Positions 16,862 through 25,010 of a stretch of 64,000 bases of DNA are shown here, piece after piece. Source of the stretch: Bacillota bacterium (lineage in GTDB: Bacteria; Bacillota; Clostridia; Acetivibrionales; DSM-1351); contig JAEWOH010000018.1 in NCBI GenBank assembly GCA_023460955.1, positions 145,280-209,279 of the forward strand, in the 5' to 3' direction. A program made the position numbers and the translations under genes. The notes under the pieces were generated by a model that saw only the letters and a program-made list of their open reading frames with translations, made no database searches and was not told the origin of the DNA. Numbering within the stretch: the stretch's first letter is position 1; each line of letters begins with the position of its first letter.

Positions 16862-17284
16862 ATGAATAGCTTGATATATGAAAAATCTCTGGCTCTTGTT
16901 GAGCGGAGCTTTACAGGTATACTTGGTACTGTCGGGGAGAATGGAGTGCCTCAGCAAAAGGCCATGATAAAAACAGAAGCCCAGGGACTTAAGGAGTTTT
17001 GGTTCTGCTCTAATACCTCCTCAAAAAGAGTACAGCAAATCAAGGAAAATCCTAGTGCGAGCCTTTATTTCTATGATGAGAAGACTTTTGAGGGTCTTAT
17101 GCTTACCGGCCTCGCCGAGATATCCTATGATGATGAGAAACGCAAAAGCTTCTGGCATGAAGAGATGAAATTGTATTATCCTTTAGGGTGCTATGACCCG
17201 GATTTTGCACTTGTAAAATTTACAGCACACAAAGGAAATTATTATCATGGTTTAAAGAATTATGACTTCTCCATCACAGAATGA
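16862..17284 (+). CDS. Pyridoxamine 5'-phosphate oxidase-fold (FMN-binding split barrel) protein
   Basis: A 140-residue PNPOx-like flavoprotein. Recognisable elements are the first strand FTGILGTVGENGVPQQKAM, the FWFCSNTSSKRVQQIKENPSASLYFYD core typical of the general-stress/nitroimidazole-resistance-like subgroup, and a C-terminal VKFTAHKGNYYHGLKNYDF. It probably binds FMN or F420-like cofactor and reduces small molecules. No true PdxH substrate residues can be asserted. The ATG start has GGAGG upstream. It is a stand-alone gene preceding the nickel transporter locus. Confidence 0.85.
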   Translation: MNSLIYEKSLALVERSFTGILGTVGENGVPQQKAMIKTEAQGLKEFWFCSNTSSKRVQQIKENPSASLYFYDEKTFEGLMLTGLAEISYDDEKRKSFWHEEMKLYYPLGCYDPDFALVKFTAHKGNYYHGLKNYDFSITE

Positions 17285-17322
17285 TATAAAAAAATAATTA
17301 ATTATCCAGTTTTACAGGGAAA

Positions 17323-17351
17323 TTGACACTTTTAAAAATGTATTGTAGAAT
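17323..17351 (+). promoter_or_regulatory. SigA-type promoter of the nik locus
   Basis: TTGACA (17323-17328), 17-bp spacer, TAGAAT (17346-17351). Predicted transcription start near 17358 leaves a leader of about 170 nt before nikMN. Confidence 0.65.
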
Positions 17352-17362
17352 ATTTATTAAAT

Positions 17363-17507
17363 GAGATCAAGAAGGTCTCTCCTGGTTATAAACTATTATT
17401 ATTTATAACTGTTATAAATAAATTACTTTTGATGTATTTTAATTACTGGCTTATAAACTGAAATAGACCCACGAAGGGCTTTGTTTTTTAACCCTTTTGG
17501 GTCTATT
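17363..17507 (+). promoter_or_regulatory. Structured leader of nikMN: hairpin, 23-bp palindrome, pre-start hairpin
   Basis: Three elements. GAGATC/GGTCTC (17363-17379) forms a small stem with loop AAGAA. A perfect palindrome with arms TTATTTATAAC and GTTATAAATAA lies at 17399-17421 around a central T; a TTATAAACT direct repeat flanks it. AATAGACCCA pairs with TGGGTCTATT (17462-17507) with an inner AAGGG/CCCTT stem, ending seven bases before the ribosome site. It matches no riboswitch class I know. It may combine a metal-repressor operator with a terminator-like hairpin whose T-tract is poor. Confidence 0.5.
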
Positions 17508-17530
17508 ATTTTGTAAAGGAGAGATTTTTT

Positions 17531-18532
17531 ATGCATATGGGAGATGTACTTATATCTCCGGAAGTGGGTGGGACAATGCTGGCGGGGGCAATTGGAGTAT
17601 CAGCCTATTCCATTAGAAAAGTTAAGGAAATGGACGAGAGGAAGCTTCCTCTGATGGGGGTCATGGCAGCCTTTGTTTTCGCTGCCCAAATGATAAATTT
17701 CACTATTCCGGGAACAGGTTCCAGCGGACACATAGGCGGAGGTTTGCTGCTGGCAATCCTTTTAGGACCTTCTGCGGGATTTTTGTCCATGGCAGCAATT
17801 CTTTTAATACAGGCACTATTTTTTGCTGACGGAGGTTTTTTGGCTTACGGCTGCAATTTATTAAATATGGGTTTTTTCTCATGCTTTTTAGCGTACCCTC
17901 TTATATACAAGACAATAACAAGAGCAAGTATAACAAAGAAAAGAATAACTTTCGGAAGTATCGCAGGAAGCGTAGTTGCACTACAGCTTGGAGCTTTTGC
18001 GGTAGTGTTGCAGACTCTGCTGTCGGGTAAAACTGAACTTCCTTTTTCAGAGTTTCTAGTGGCAATGCAGGGAATACATTTGTTGATAGGAGTTGTAGAA
18101 GGAGTTGTTACAGCTGCTGTTGCTTCGTTTGTATGGCAGGTAAGGCCGGACATCATCTGTGAAGAAACCCAACCAGTAGGAAATAAACGTAGCAAAGGCC
18201 TTATTGTAGGGTTCCTTATAGCAGCTCTTGCACTGGGAGGATTAGTATCCCTCTATGCGTCTGCAAATCCCGACGGACTTGAATGGTCAATAGGAAAAGT
18301 TACGGATACAGAGTTGAAGGGTAATACCGAAATTCATTCGGTGTTGGAAAAAGCACAGGAGAAAACCGCAATTCTCCCCGATTACGGCTTCAAAAACCCT
18401 AATGAAAATGCTGGTGAGTCGGCGGGTACTTCTTTTTCCGGAATAGCCGGAGCAGGAATAACGCTTGGAATAATTGTAATAGTGGGTGCATTTATAAAAA
18501 TAATTAAGAAAAAGACGCGGAAGACCGTTTAG
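17531..18532 (+). CDS. nikMN: Nickel/cobalt ECF transporter substrate-binding subunit fused to NikN-like domain
   Basis: A 333-residue fusion. The N-terminal CbiM/NikM S-component starts MHMGDVLISPEVG; in this family the N-terminal amino group and His2 coordinate the metal, so this ATG must be the start. Further marks are AAQMINFTIPGTGSSGHIGGGLL and GGFLAYGCNLLNMGF, both conserved in CbiM/NikM. After about residue 225 a PDGLE-type NikN domain follows (ANPDGLEWSIGKV), ending in a C-terminal membrane helix (about 300-325). The NikMN arrangement favours nickel over cobalt, but both are possible. Followed 11 bp later by the T-component gene. Confidence 0.92.
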   Translation: MHMGDVLISPEVGGTMLAGAIGVSAYSIRKVKEMDERKLPLMGVMAAFVFAAQMINFTIPGTGSSGHIGGGLLLAILLGPSAGFLSMAAILLIQALFFADGGFLAYGCNLLNMGFFSCFLAYPLIYKTITRASITKKRITFGSIAGSVVALQLGAFAVVLQTLLSGKTELPFSEFLVAMQGIHLLIGVVEGVVTAAVASFVWQVRPDIICEETQPVGNKRSKGLIVGFLIAALALGGLVSLYASANPDGLEWSIGKVTDTELKGNTEIHSVLEKAQEKTAILPDYGFKNPNENAGESAGTSFSGIAGAGITLGIIVIVGAFIKIIKKKTRKTV

Positions 18533-18543
18533 CGGGAGGCAGT

Positions 18544-19338
18544 ATGGCGGACATAATAGGTTCAATACTTGAAGTAAAGCATATAGACGAATTATCAAAG
18601 CAAAAGAACTTTATAAATAGTTTACACCCACTTTTTAAGTTGGTTATTACACTGGTCTATATAGTATTACTGGCCTCTTTTAACAGATATGAGGTTTTTG
18701 GGCTTTTGCCGTTCTTACTTTACCCTGTTGTAGTCATATTGTTTTGTGATATACCAATATCTAAAATAGTAAAAAGGGTTTTGGTGGTTGAACCCTTTAT
18801 AATAGTAGCAGGTATATTAAATCCACTATTGGACAGAGAAATTATTGAATTTTCCGGTCTGACAATTGCAGGAGGCTGGCTTACATTTTTTTCACTGGTT
18901 TTAAGAAGCACGCTTATGGTTACTTCGGGCTTTCTGCTTATTGCAACAACAGGAATTGACGATATTGCAAAGGCATTAAGCCTCTTAAGAGTACCCTCGG
19001 TTTTTGTTATGCTTTTCTTGTTGACCTATAGATATATTTTTGTTCTGGCAGACGAAGCGGGAAGACTTTTAAGGGCATATTATCTGCGAGCACCGGGACA
19101 ATCGGGCGTCAGAATCAGGGTTTGGGGCTCAATGGTTGGACAGCTGCTGATCAGAACCTTTAACAGAGCACAGTCTATTTATCAGTCTATGGTGTTAAAG
19201 GGTTATCGTGGAAAATACAACCTGATTATTGCAAACAAGGTAAAATTCAGTCATATAATCTATTTCTCAGCCTGGCTGCTGTTTTTTGCTGCAGCCAGGA
19301 TTTATAATTTACCTCTTATAATATCAAAGCTGATCTGA
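18544..19338 (+). CDS. nikQ: ECF transporter T component (NikQ/CbiQ)
   Basis: A 264-residue CbiQ-type transmembrane coupling protein with about five hydrophobic helices. LHPLFKLVITLVYIVLLASF at the N-terminus and the coupling-helix motifs around RAYYLRAPGQ and YQSMVLKGYRG (the Ala-Arg-Gly pairs of EcfT proteins, slightly diverged here) support the call. It couples NikO ATPase to the NikMN substrate subunit. It follows nikMN at 11 bp with GGGAGG before the ATG. Its stop is 5 bp from the stop of an opposing acyltransferase gene. Confidence 0.9.
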   Translation: MADIIGSILEVKHIDELSKQKNFINSLHPLFKLVITLVYIVLLASFNRYEVFGLLPFLLYPVVVILFCDIPISKIVKRVLVVEPFIIVAGILNPLLDREIIEFSGLTIAGGWLTFFSLVLRSTLMVTSGFLLIATTGIDDIAKALSLLRVPSVFVMLFLLTYRYIFVLADEAGRLLRAYYLRAPGQSGVRIRVWGSMVGQLLIRTFNRAQSIYQSMVLKGYRGKYNLIIANKVKFSHIIYFSAWLLFFAAARIYNLPLIISKLI

Positions 19339-19343
19339 ATTTT

Positions 19344-20429
19344 CTAATTTACAAGCTTGTTCAACAATTTTACATCCAGCTTAAAGATAATATAGGAGCT
19401 TAGGACGGTTAAAGTACAAATTAAAAGAAATTCCAAGGTATTACTAAGACTTATCTGAAAAAATTTAAAAAGTAATTTAGATACAACAAACATATATAAC
19501 GGGTGGGAATAGTACATGAAATTAGCACTTACTTTACAGAAGCATCCCGCTGTGTTTGATTTTGTCAGAGGATATCTGAAGCATAAAATCAAAAATATTG
19601 TAAGTAAGGGATATAAAAATACCGTTATTATTATATTTGACTGAAGCTTCAATGTTTTGACAATAAAGATCTCTGTAAGGAACAAGATAGTTGTAAATAC
19701 AAGGGATAAAATGATTGTTTTGTTTTTTACGGCTAATAGTCTTTTGTTTACTTTTATTAACACAAAGCCCAGAAGGAAAAACGGTAAACCCATGAAAAGA
19801 TAGCGTCTTACAACTTCCAAGCTGTTTGAATGGTAAAGATAATGTATCACAGGTATTTTTGTTCCAAGCTTGTAATAAGCACCTACAAGACAGCCTCCAA
19901 TATACAGAATAAAAGATAGCACCGTTAATTTCCAGAGGTGTTTCCGGCAGAGAGTAACCACCATAACACAGAATATCAGCGCCGGGAAAAACCACAGCTG
20001 GTAATGAGAACCCGATATAAAGAAATTTATAACACTTCTTCGTAAAAAATCCCATATGGAACTGTTGCTTCTGACTACTTGAACGAAATCAACTGCATAA
20101 TATATAAAACTCCATATTGTATAAACAACTAATAAGCGTTTTACATACTTTAAAAATATTTTTTTTCCGCTGAGGAGTCCACTAATATAAAAATACCCTG
20201 ATACTGCAAAAAAGAAGGGTACTCCCAAACGTGGAAATATAAAGGTGGCAAAGTAACCTAATACACCACCGTACTCGGTTAATGGCTGTGTATGTATTAC
20301 TACAACCATTACAGCACACAAAAGTCTCATAATATCAATGGAGTTATATTTAATCTGACCGGAACCGCTTATCTCAGACCGTGCCTGCCCGGAAGTCCTG
20401 ACCTCAAGGGGTGAACCCGTTGTATTCAT
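19344..20429 (-). CDS. Membrane acyltransferase (acyltransferase-3/OafA-like)
   Basis: A 361-residue polytopic protein of the acyltransferase-3 family, which transfers acetyl or succinyl groups to surface glycans or other acceptors. The first helix region has IDIMRLLCAVMVVVIHTQP with the R and H residues conserved in the family, and VPFFFAVSGYFYISGLL follows as the second typical motif. About ten membrane helices. The first 28 residues are hydrophilic. It sits antisense between nikQ and nikO, interrupting an otherwise co-directional nickel locus. The substrate is unknown. Confidence 0.87.
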   Translation of the reverse strand: MNTTGSPLEVRTSGQARSEISGSGQIKYNSIDIMRLLCAVMVVVIHTQPLTEYGGVLGYFATFIFPRLGVPFFFAVSGYFYISGLLSGKKIFLKYVKRLLVVYTIWSFIYYAVDFVQVVRSNSSIWDFLRRSVINFFISGSHYQLWFFPALIFCVMVVTLCRKHLWKLTVLSFILYIGGCLVGAYYKLGTKIPVIHYLYHSNSLEVVRRYLFMGLPFFLLGFVLIKVNKRLLAVKNKTIILSLVFTTILFLTEIFIVKTLKLQSNIIITVFLYPLLTIFLILCFRYPLTKSNTAGCFCKVSANFMYYSHPLYMFVVSKLLFKFFQISLSNTLEFLLICTLTVLSSYIIFKLDVKLLNKLVN

Positions 20430-20629
20430 ATTTATAAACCGTCCTCACCTTTATTAAAATTCGACTATGTATACCAAAGTTTCGGGATTAGTATAGCATA
20501 ATGTTCAAGCCGTTTCCATTAAATATTTTTACCTTACGGGAAAGGGGTATATAAGTTATATGGGACTAGACTGAACAGTTAATTTGCGTTAGTATAAATT
20601 AGAATGTAATGTAAACGAGGATTGGAAAA

Positions 20630-21406
20630 ATGAGTCATCATAGAGTTGAACTAAAAGATGTAAGCTTTTCATATGCAGATGGGTATCAGGCCCTTGACCA
20701 GGTATCCTTTCTATTGGGACACGGTGAGGCAGTGGGTGTAGTTGGAGCCAATGGAGCAGGTAAATCGACTCTGTTGTCCGTTCTGACCGGAATTAATTTT
20801 CCACAAAAGGGCACAGTCAGGATTGGTGATTTACCCGTAAACAAAAAGACTCTTTCGGAAATCAGACGTAGTGTTGGACTGGTCTTCCAAGAACCTGACG
20901 ACCAGCTGTTTATGACCTCGGTATATGATGATGTTGCCTTTGGTCCAAGAAATTATAAGCTTGATGAAGCCGAAGTAAATACCAGAGTTATAGATGCTCT
21001 TGAAGAAGTGGGTATTGTTCATTTAAAGGACAGGCCTCCCTATAAGCTTTCCGGAGGAGAAAAGAAGCTGGCGGCAATTGCTTCGGTTATATCTATGAAA
21101 CCAGATATACTTATTATGGATGAGCCAACGGCCTCGCTTGATCCTCAGGCACGAAGAAAGATAATTGGAATATTAAAGGGCTTTACACATACCAAAATTA
21201 TAACCAGTCATGATTTGGATATGATAATGGAGATGTGCACAAGAACAATAGTTCTTAAGAAAGGAAAAATAATAGCAGACGGCAATACAATGGAAATATT
21301 GAGCAATCAAAAGCTAATGGAGGCCTCCGGTCTGGAGATCCCGCTGTCACTTCAAAATTGTCCGGTTTGCGGTTCCTCAAAACATATGTCTCATGAACAT
21401 AAGTAA
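20630..21406 (+). CDS. nikO: ECF transporter ATPase (NikO/CbiO)
   Basis: A 258-residue ABC ATPase with Walker A GANGAGKST, VFQEPDDQLFMTSVYDDVAFGPRN at the Q-loop (the PDDQLF form is diagnostic for ECF ATPases), signature LSGGEKKLAAIA, Walker B ILIMDEPTASLD and switch H in ITSHDLD. The C-terminus carries CPVCGSSKHMSHEHK, a Cys/His-rich tail that may bind metal, fitting a nickel or cobalt system. It is separated from nikQ by the antisense acyltransferase gene and must have its own promoter in the 200 bp upstream. Confidence 0.92.
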   Translation: MSHHRVELKDVSFSYADGYQALDQVSFLLGHGEAVGVVGANGAGKSTLLSVLTGINFPQKGTVRIGDLPVNKKTLSEIRRSVGLVFQEPDDQLFMTSVYDDVAFGPRNYKLDEAEVNTRVIDALEEVGIVHLKDRPPYKLSGGEKKLAAIASVISMKPDILIMDEPTASLDPQARRKIIGILKGFTHTKIITSHDLDMIMEMCTRTIVLKKGKIIADGNTMEILSNQKLMEASGLEIPLSLQNCPVCGSSKHMSHEHK

Positions 21407-21439
21407 AAAAATAGATTTCTACAAAGAAATGGAGAAGAA

Positions 21440-21871
21440 ATGAGAATAGCAGTTATAGACGGTCAGGGTGGAGGCATAGGAAAGCTCCTAGTCGAAAAAC
21501 TCAGAGCTGCCTTTGGAAACGACATATGCATATTAGCTCTCGGCACAAATGCTCTAGCGACAGCCCTTATGCTTAAAGCAGGAGCAAACGAAGGTGCTTC
21601 GGGAGAAAATGCAATTGTTTATAATGCACCAAGGGTGGAAGTTATTGTTGGCTCCATAGGTATAGTTTGTGCAAACGCGATGCTTGGTGAGCTGACGCCT
21701 GCAATGGCTGAAGCAATAGCAGGAAGCAGCGCGGCAAAGGTTTTGATACCGCTTAACCGGTGCAATATACTTATTGCAGGAATCAAAGAAGAGCCTCTTC
21801 CACATTGTATAGATAATGCTGTAGAGCTGGTGGGCAGGTATATTGGACATGATTTAAAGAACTGCCGTTAA
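21440..21871 (+). CDS. DUF3842 family protein
   Basis: A 143-residue protein matching the DUF3842 family by eye: N-terminal MRIAVIDGQGGGIGKLLVEKL looks like a Rossmann-type nucleotide-binding loop; LGTNALATALMLKAGAN and VGSIGIVCANAMLGELTPAM are the conserved core; and PLNRCNILIAG carries one conserved cysteine. Function unknown. It lies 33 bp after nikO and 33 bp before the CooT-like gene, so it probably belongs to the nickel operon, perhaps as a metal-loading or nucleotide-binding accessory protein (inference). Confidence 0.85.
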   Translation: MRIAVIDGQGGGIGKLLVEKLRAAFGNDICILALGTNALATALMLKAGANEGASGENAIVYNAPRVEVIVGSIGIVCANAMLGELTPAMAEAIAGSSAAKVLIPLNRCNILIAGIKEEPLPHCIDNAVELVGRYIGHDLKNCR

Positions 21872-21904
21872 AATAATTTACAAACCGGAAAGGGTGATTT
21901 TATA

Positions 21905-22099
21905 ATGTGTGAAGCGAATGCTTACCTTTTGGATGATACAGGCAGCGAAGTGTTAATTATGGACTCTGTAGATAAAGTTATACCTGAAGCCGATGGTATA
22001 ACACTGGAAAACATCTACAGTGAAAGGAAAACCTTAAGGGCAAGGATAAAACGGATGGAACTTGTGGAACATAGAATAATATTGGAGACTATAGACTAA
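21905..22099 (+). CDS. CooT-like nickel-binding small protein
   Basis: A 64-residue protein beginning MCEANAYLLDD, matching CooT-family proteins whose Cys2 binds nickel in a dimer and which serve carbon-monoxide-dehydrogenase maturation in Rhodospirillum. The VEHRIILE C-terminus also fits the family. It follows nikO and DUF3842 closely, which supports a role in intracellular nickel handling. No CO dehydrogenase gene is present in this window, so the client enzyme is unknown. Confidence 0.82.
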   Translation: MCEANAYLLDDTGSEVLIMDSVDKVIPEADGITLENIYSERKTLRARIKRMELVEHRIILETID

Positions 22100-22110
22100 A
22101 AAACGGGACA

Positions 22111-23040
22111 GTGATAATTTTGTACTTTTTTATATTTAAATTACTATATGTTTCTGCAGGGGCTTTGGTCAATTATTTTCCCAATTTCTCACTTAAACTA
22201 TATAACAGAGCAATTAATATTTACTTGAAGCATAGCTTGAATTTTGACTTTGTCGAAATCCTTCTTGATCTGGCTGTTAACCTTGATATGTTGGGCAGAA
22301 AGGAAGAAGCGATTCAAGCGTACAATAAGGCTATTGAAATAAATCCTGATGAGGCCAGGGCGTATTACGGACTGGCCATTATTTATGATGATAAAAGGGA
22401 GTTTGACAGGGCTATAGAGCTTTATAAAAAAACAGTTGAACTTGATCCGGGGTATTCCTGCGCTTATTTTTTCATGGCTAATGCATACGATGAAAGCGAT
22501 AGGAAACCGGAGGCTGTGGAATATTACGAAAAGGCTGCAGACATTGACCCTGGGCATTTTTGGGCCTTTAACAACCTGGCAGCAGTATATGAGGAAACAG
22601 GACAATACGATAAAGCGCTTATTGCAATCAGAAAAGGCCTGGAACTGGAACCTGAACATTACAAGGCCTTATTCAATGCCGGCGTTATTATGAATAAGCT
22701 TGGGTATCCTAAAAAGGCGATAGAATACTATGAACAGTCAATTTTGAGAAACCCCAAATATTCCTATACATATTTAAATTTATCTCTGATATATATTGAG
22801 GAAAAGGACTATCAAAAAGCTGTTGACATTATTACGAAGGGTATTAGGTTTGTACCTGACGCTTCATTTCTTTATTACAACAGAGCATGCTTTTATGTAC
22901 ATTTAAAAAAGTATGAGCAAGCCCTTAACGATCTTATAGTTGCAGCAGACATGAGTACGGAACTTGAAAACTATATGAAAACAGACAGTGAATTGGACCC
23001 GTTAAGGAGTATGGATTTATATAAAAAACGTTTTTGTTAG
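22111..23040 (+). CDS. Membrane-anchored TPR repeat protein
   Basis: A 309-residue protein from GTG 22111, 11 bp after the CooT-like gene; the ribosome site is weak. An N-terminal hydrophobic segment (about 1-22) is followed by about seven tetratricopeptide repeats, visible as recurring units such as EEAIQAYNKAIEINPDEARAYYGL and KAIEYYEQSILRNPKYSYTYLNL. TPR proteins are protein-interaction scaffolds. It may be the last gene of the nickel transcript, but no metal-specific feature is visible. Function unknown. Confidence 0.85.
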   Translation: MIILYFFIFKLLYVSAGALVNYFPNFSLKLYNRAINIYLKHSLNFDFVEILLDLAVNLDMLGRKEEAIQAYNKAIEINPDEARAYYGLAIIYDDKREFDRAIELYKKTVELDPGYSCAYFFMANAYDESDRKPEAVEYYEKAADIDPGHFWAFNNLAAVYEETGQYDKALIAIRKGLELEPEHYKALFNAGVIMNKLGYPKKAIEYYEQSILRNPKYSYTYLNLSLIYIEEKDYQKAVDIITKGIRFVPDASFLYYNRACFYVHLKKYEQALNDLIVAADMSTELENYMKTDSELDPLRSMDLYKKRFC

Positions 23041-23068
23041 CTTTTCTTCGGTTTAAAAGAGTTTTCTG

Positions 23069-23129
23069 AAGGCATTGTCAACCTAATTCACTTGATTAGG
23101 TTGACAATGCCTTTGAGCTGGTTTACAAT
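23069..23129 (+). promoter_or_regulatory. BirA-type biotin operator overlapping the bioY promoter
   Basis: TTGTCAACC (23075-23083) and GGTTGACAA (23099-23107) are separated by 15 bp, the layout of BirA operators; the whole inverted repeat extends to 19-bp arms. The -35 TTGACA (23101-23106) is built into the right arm, with a 17-bp spacer to TACAAT (23124-23129). BirA-biotinyl-AMP binding would block the promoter. The hairpin could also terminate transcription from the TPR gene. Confidence 0.8.
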
Positions 23130-23233
23130 ACCAATATAATCAATGGAGTGATTAGTCAAATAACTGTACTTATGCAGGTTTAGCTGAAGGCTGCTTTGAC
23201 TGATGTACTTTATAACATTTTGGAGGTAAACAT

Positions 23234-23782
23234 ATGAGACCGAAACATATTATTTTTGCAGGTTTATTTGCGGCGTTGACAGCTGTAGGGGCCTTTATAA
23301 AAATCCCGCTGCCATATGTACCGCTCACTTTACAGGTTTTTTTCTGCCTTCTTGCAGGTATTCTGCTGGGGTCAAAAATCGGACTTATTTCCCAGCTGGT
23401 TTATATTGCTGTGGGACTTATAGGATTACCGGTATTTACCTACGGGGGCGGTCCGGCATATGTATTAAATCCTACTTTCGGTTATCTGGCCGGCTTGCTT
23501 ATCTGTGCTTTTACTATTGGTAGGCTTACCGAACAAATGTCAAAATTAACGGTGACAAAACTTTTTCTGATAAACCTGCTTGGAGTTTTGATAATATATG
23601 CAGTAGGAGTTCCTTACCTTTACCTGATCAAAAACGTGTATCTTGCCAGCGAAACTCCAATATTAAAAGTGCTTTCCGCGGGATTTCTCATGACAGTACC
23701 CGGAGATATTATTAAGAGCTATTTAGCAGCGCTGGTAGGAGTAAAACTGATTCCGGTTGTTAAAAACATATTGTCAAGATAG
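23234..23782 (+). CDS. bioY: Biotin transporter BioY
   Basis: A 182-residue S-component of a biotin ECF transporter with six hydrophobic segments. Characteristic motifs are KIPLPYVPLTLQVFFCLLAG, the FTYGGGPAYVLNPTFGYLAG core and the C-terminal MTVPGDIIKSYLAALVG, all close to the BioY consensus. It uses a shared ECF energising module elsewhere or works alone. The ATG start has TTGGAGG upstream. A BirA-type operator overlaps its promoter, which strongly supports biotin as substrate. Confidence 0.95.
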   Translation: MRPKHIIFAGLFAALTAVGAFIKIPLPYVPLTLQVFFCLLAGILLGSKIGLISQLVYIAVGLIGLPVFTYGGGPAYVLNPTFGYLAGLLICAFTIGRLTEQMSKLTVTKLFLINLLGVLIIYAVGVPYLYLIKNVYLASETPILKVLSAGFLMTVPGDIIKSYLAALVGVKLIPVVKNILSR

Positions 23783-23869
23783 CATTAAACAATCTGAATT
23801 CATACCAACCATAATGAAATAATACATAGCTTAGTACAATAGTAACATTTGAAAGAATAAAACATAATA

Positions 23870-23921
23870 AGGGAAAGTTGAGCAAGCAAGTAAATTGTTG
23901 GGCTCGACTTTCCCTCATTTT
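23870..23921 (+). terminator. Terminator after bioY
   Basis: AGGGAAAGTTGAGC pairs with GCTCGACTTTCCCT (one mismatch) around an 18-base loop, followed by CATTTT. Confidence 0.75.
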
Positions 23922-24001
23922 CAATTATTCTTATTTTTGCGGGTTTAATGTCTTAAATATTTGGTATAATAGAAAATTATAACTATCAATGAGGTAGAAT
24001 T

Positions 24002-24871
24002 ATGTCGGATGATACATATAAGAATTTGAATCTGCTGGCACCGGATCAGATAGCCGAGCAAACTGTTCAAAACGGATATAAAAAAGCAAATACAAGGGTT
24101 TCACGCCTGTTTGTACTTGGTATTCTTGCGGGAGCTTTTATAGCTTTTGCATCACAGGGTTCAAATGCGGCAATTTACAATATACCTTGGGCGGGTGTCG
24201 GAAAAACCGTTGCAGGGGCTATATTTTCGACGGGACTTATGTTGGTAATTGTGGCGGGAAGCGAACTTTTCACCGGAAATACTTTAATGGTAGCAGCTCT
24301 TGCACAGAAGCGTATAACCGTCGGTGGGATGCTCAAAAACTGGATTACGGTTTACGTTGGTAATTTTGCAGGTGCTGTTTTAATTGCCTGGTTTATTTAC
24401 CACTCAGGGCAACTGGACTTTACAAGCGGATTGTTAGGGGGATTTACCATAAAAACCGCAGCGTATAAAGTATCTCTCACCTTTACAAAAGCTGTAATAA
24501 TGGGAATACTGTGTAATTGGCTGGTTTCGCTGGCGGTATGGATGGCCTATGGCTCAAAGGATATGGCAGGAAGGCTGCTGGCAATATTCTTTCCCATATG
24601 GTTGTTTATAACCTCAGGGTTTGAGCATTGCGTGGCAAATATGTACTATATCCCTGCGGGAATTATGGCAAAAGCAAATCCCGAGTGGGTTAAACAGGCA
24701 ATTTCTCTTGGAGCAACTCCTGAAAAGATAGAGCACCTCAATTGGGGAAGTTTTTTTATCAAAAACCTTCTCCCTGTTACACTGGGGAATATTATCGGCG
24801 GAGCTGTGTTTACAGGAATGGCGTACTGGTTTGCATACCTTTATAAAAAAGATACTGCTTCAAAGAAGTGA
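24002..24871 (+). CDS. Formate/nitrite channel (FNT family)
   Basis: A 289-residue pentameric-channel subunit with six membrane helices. FNT signatures are GILAGAFIAFASQGSN, GSELFTGNTLMVAALAQKRI and the second-half GILCNWLVSLAVWMAYGSKD plus GFEHCVANMYYIPAGIM, where the H of GFEHCVAN is the central pore residue. Length and N-terminal LAPDQIAEQTVQNGYKKA fit FocA-like proteins. In a fermentative anaerobe, formate export or uptake is likely; nitrite or hydrosulfide cannot be excluded. No pyruvate formate-lyase neighbour is seen. Confidence 0.92.
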   Translation: MSDDTYKNLNLLAPDQIAEQTVQNGYKKANTRVSRLFVLGILAGAFIAFASQGSNAAIYNIPWAGVGKTVAGAIFSTGLMLVIVAGSELFTGNTLMVAALAQKRITVGGMLKNWITVYVGNFAGAVLIAWFIYHSGQLDFTSGLLGGFTIKTAAYKVSLTFTKAVIMGILCNWLVSLAVWMAYGSKDMAGRLLAIFFPIWLFITSGFEHCVANMYYIPAGIMAKANPEWVKQAISLGATPEKIEHLNWGSFFIKNLLPVTLGNIIGGAVFTGMAYWFAYLYKKDTASKK

Positions 24872-24912
24872 CTTTTAATGCAATCTGTAAATTTGTAAGG
24901 AAGTACTATTAT

Positions 24913-24991
24913 ATGGGAAGCAATTAATAAAATGAGAAGCAATTTATAAGAATGGGAAGCAATTCATAAGAATGGCAAGCAATTAATTAAA
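24913..24991 (+). repeat. Four tandem ~20-bp ATGGGAAGCAATTNATAA repeats before topB
   Basis: Imperfect units begin at 24913, 24932, 24952 and 24972 (periods 19, 20, 20 bp), each with an ATG(G/A)(G/C)AAGCAATT core. They end 20 bp before the topB start. There are no unique spacers, so this is not CRISPR. It could be slippage expansion or phased protein sites. Confidence 0.85.
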
Positions 24992-25010
24992 AAATGTGAG
25001 GTTTATTAAC

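Noticed and set aside
17358..17521. nikMN leader as a known NiCo or cobalamin riboswitch
   Set aside because: It lacks the G-rich conserved core of NiCo and any recognisable B12-box; left as unclassified.
24913..24991. Tandem repeats before topB as a CRISPR array
   Set aside because: The units are directly tandem with no unique spacers, and no cas genes are present.
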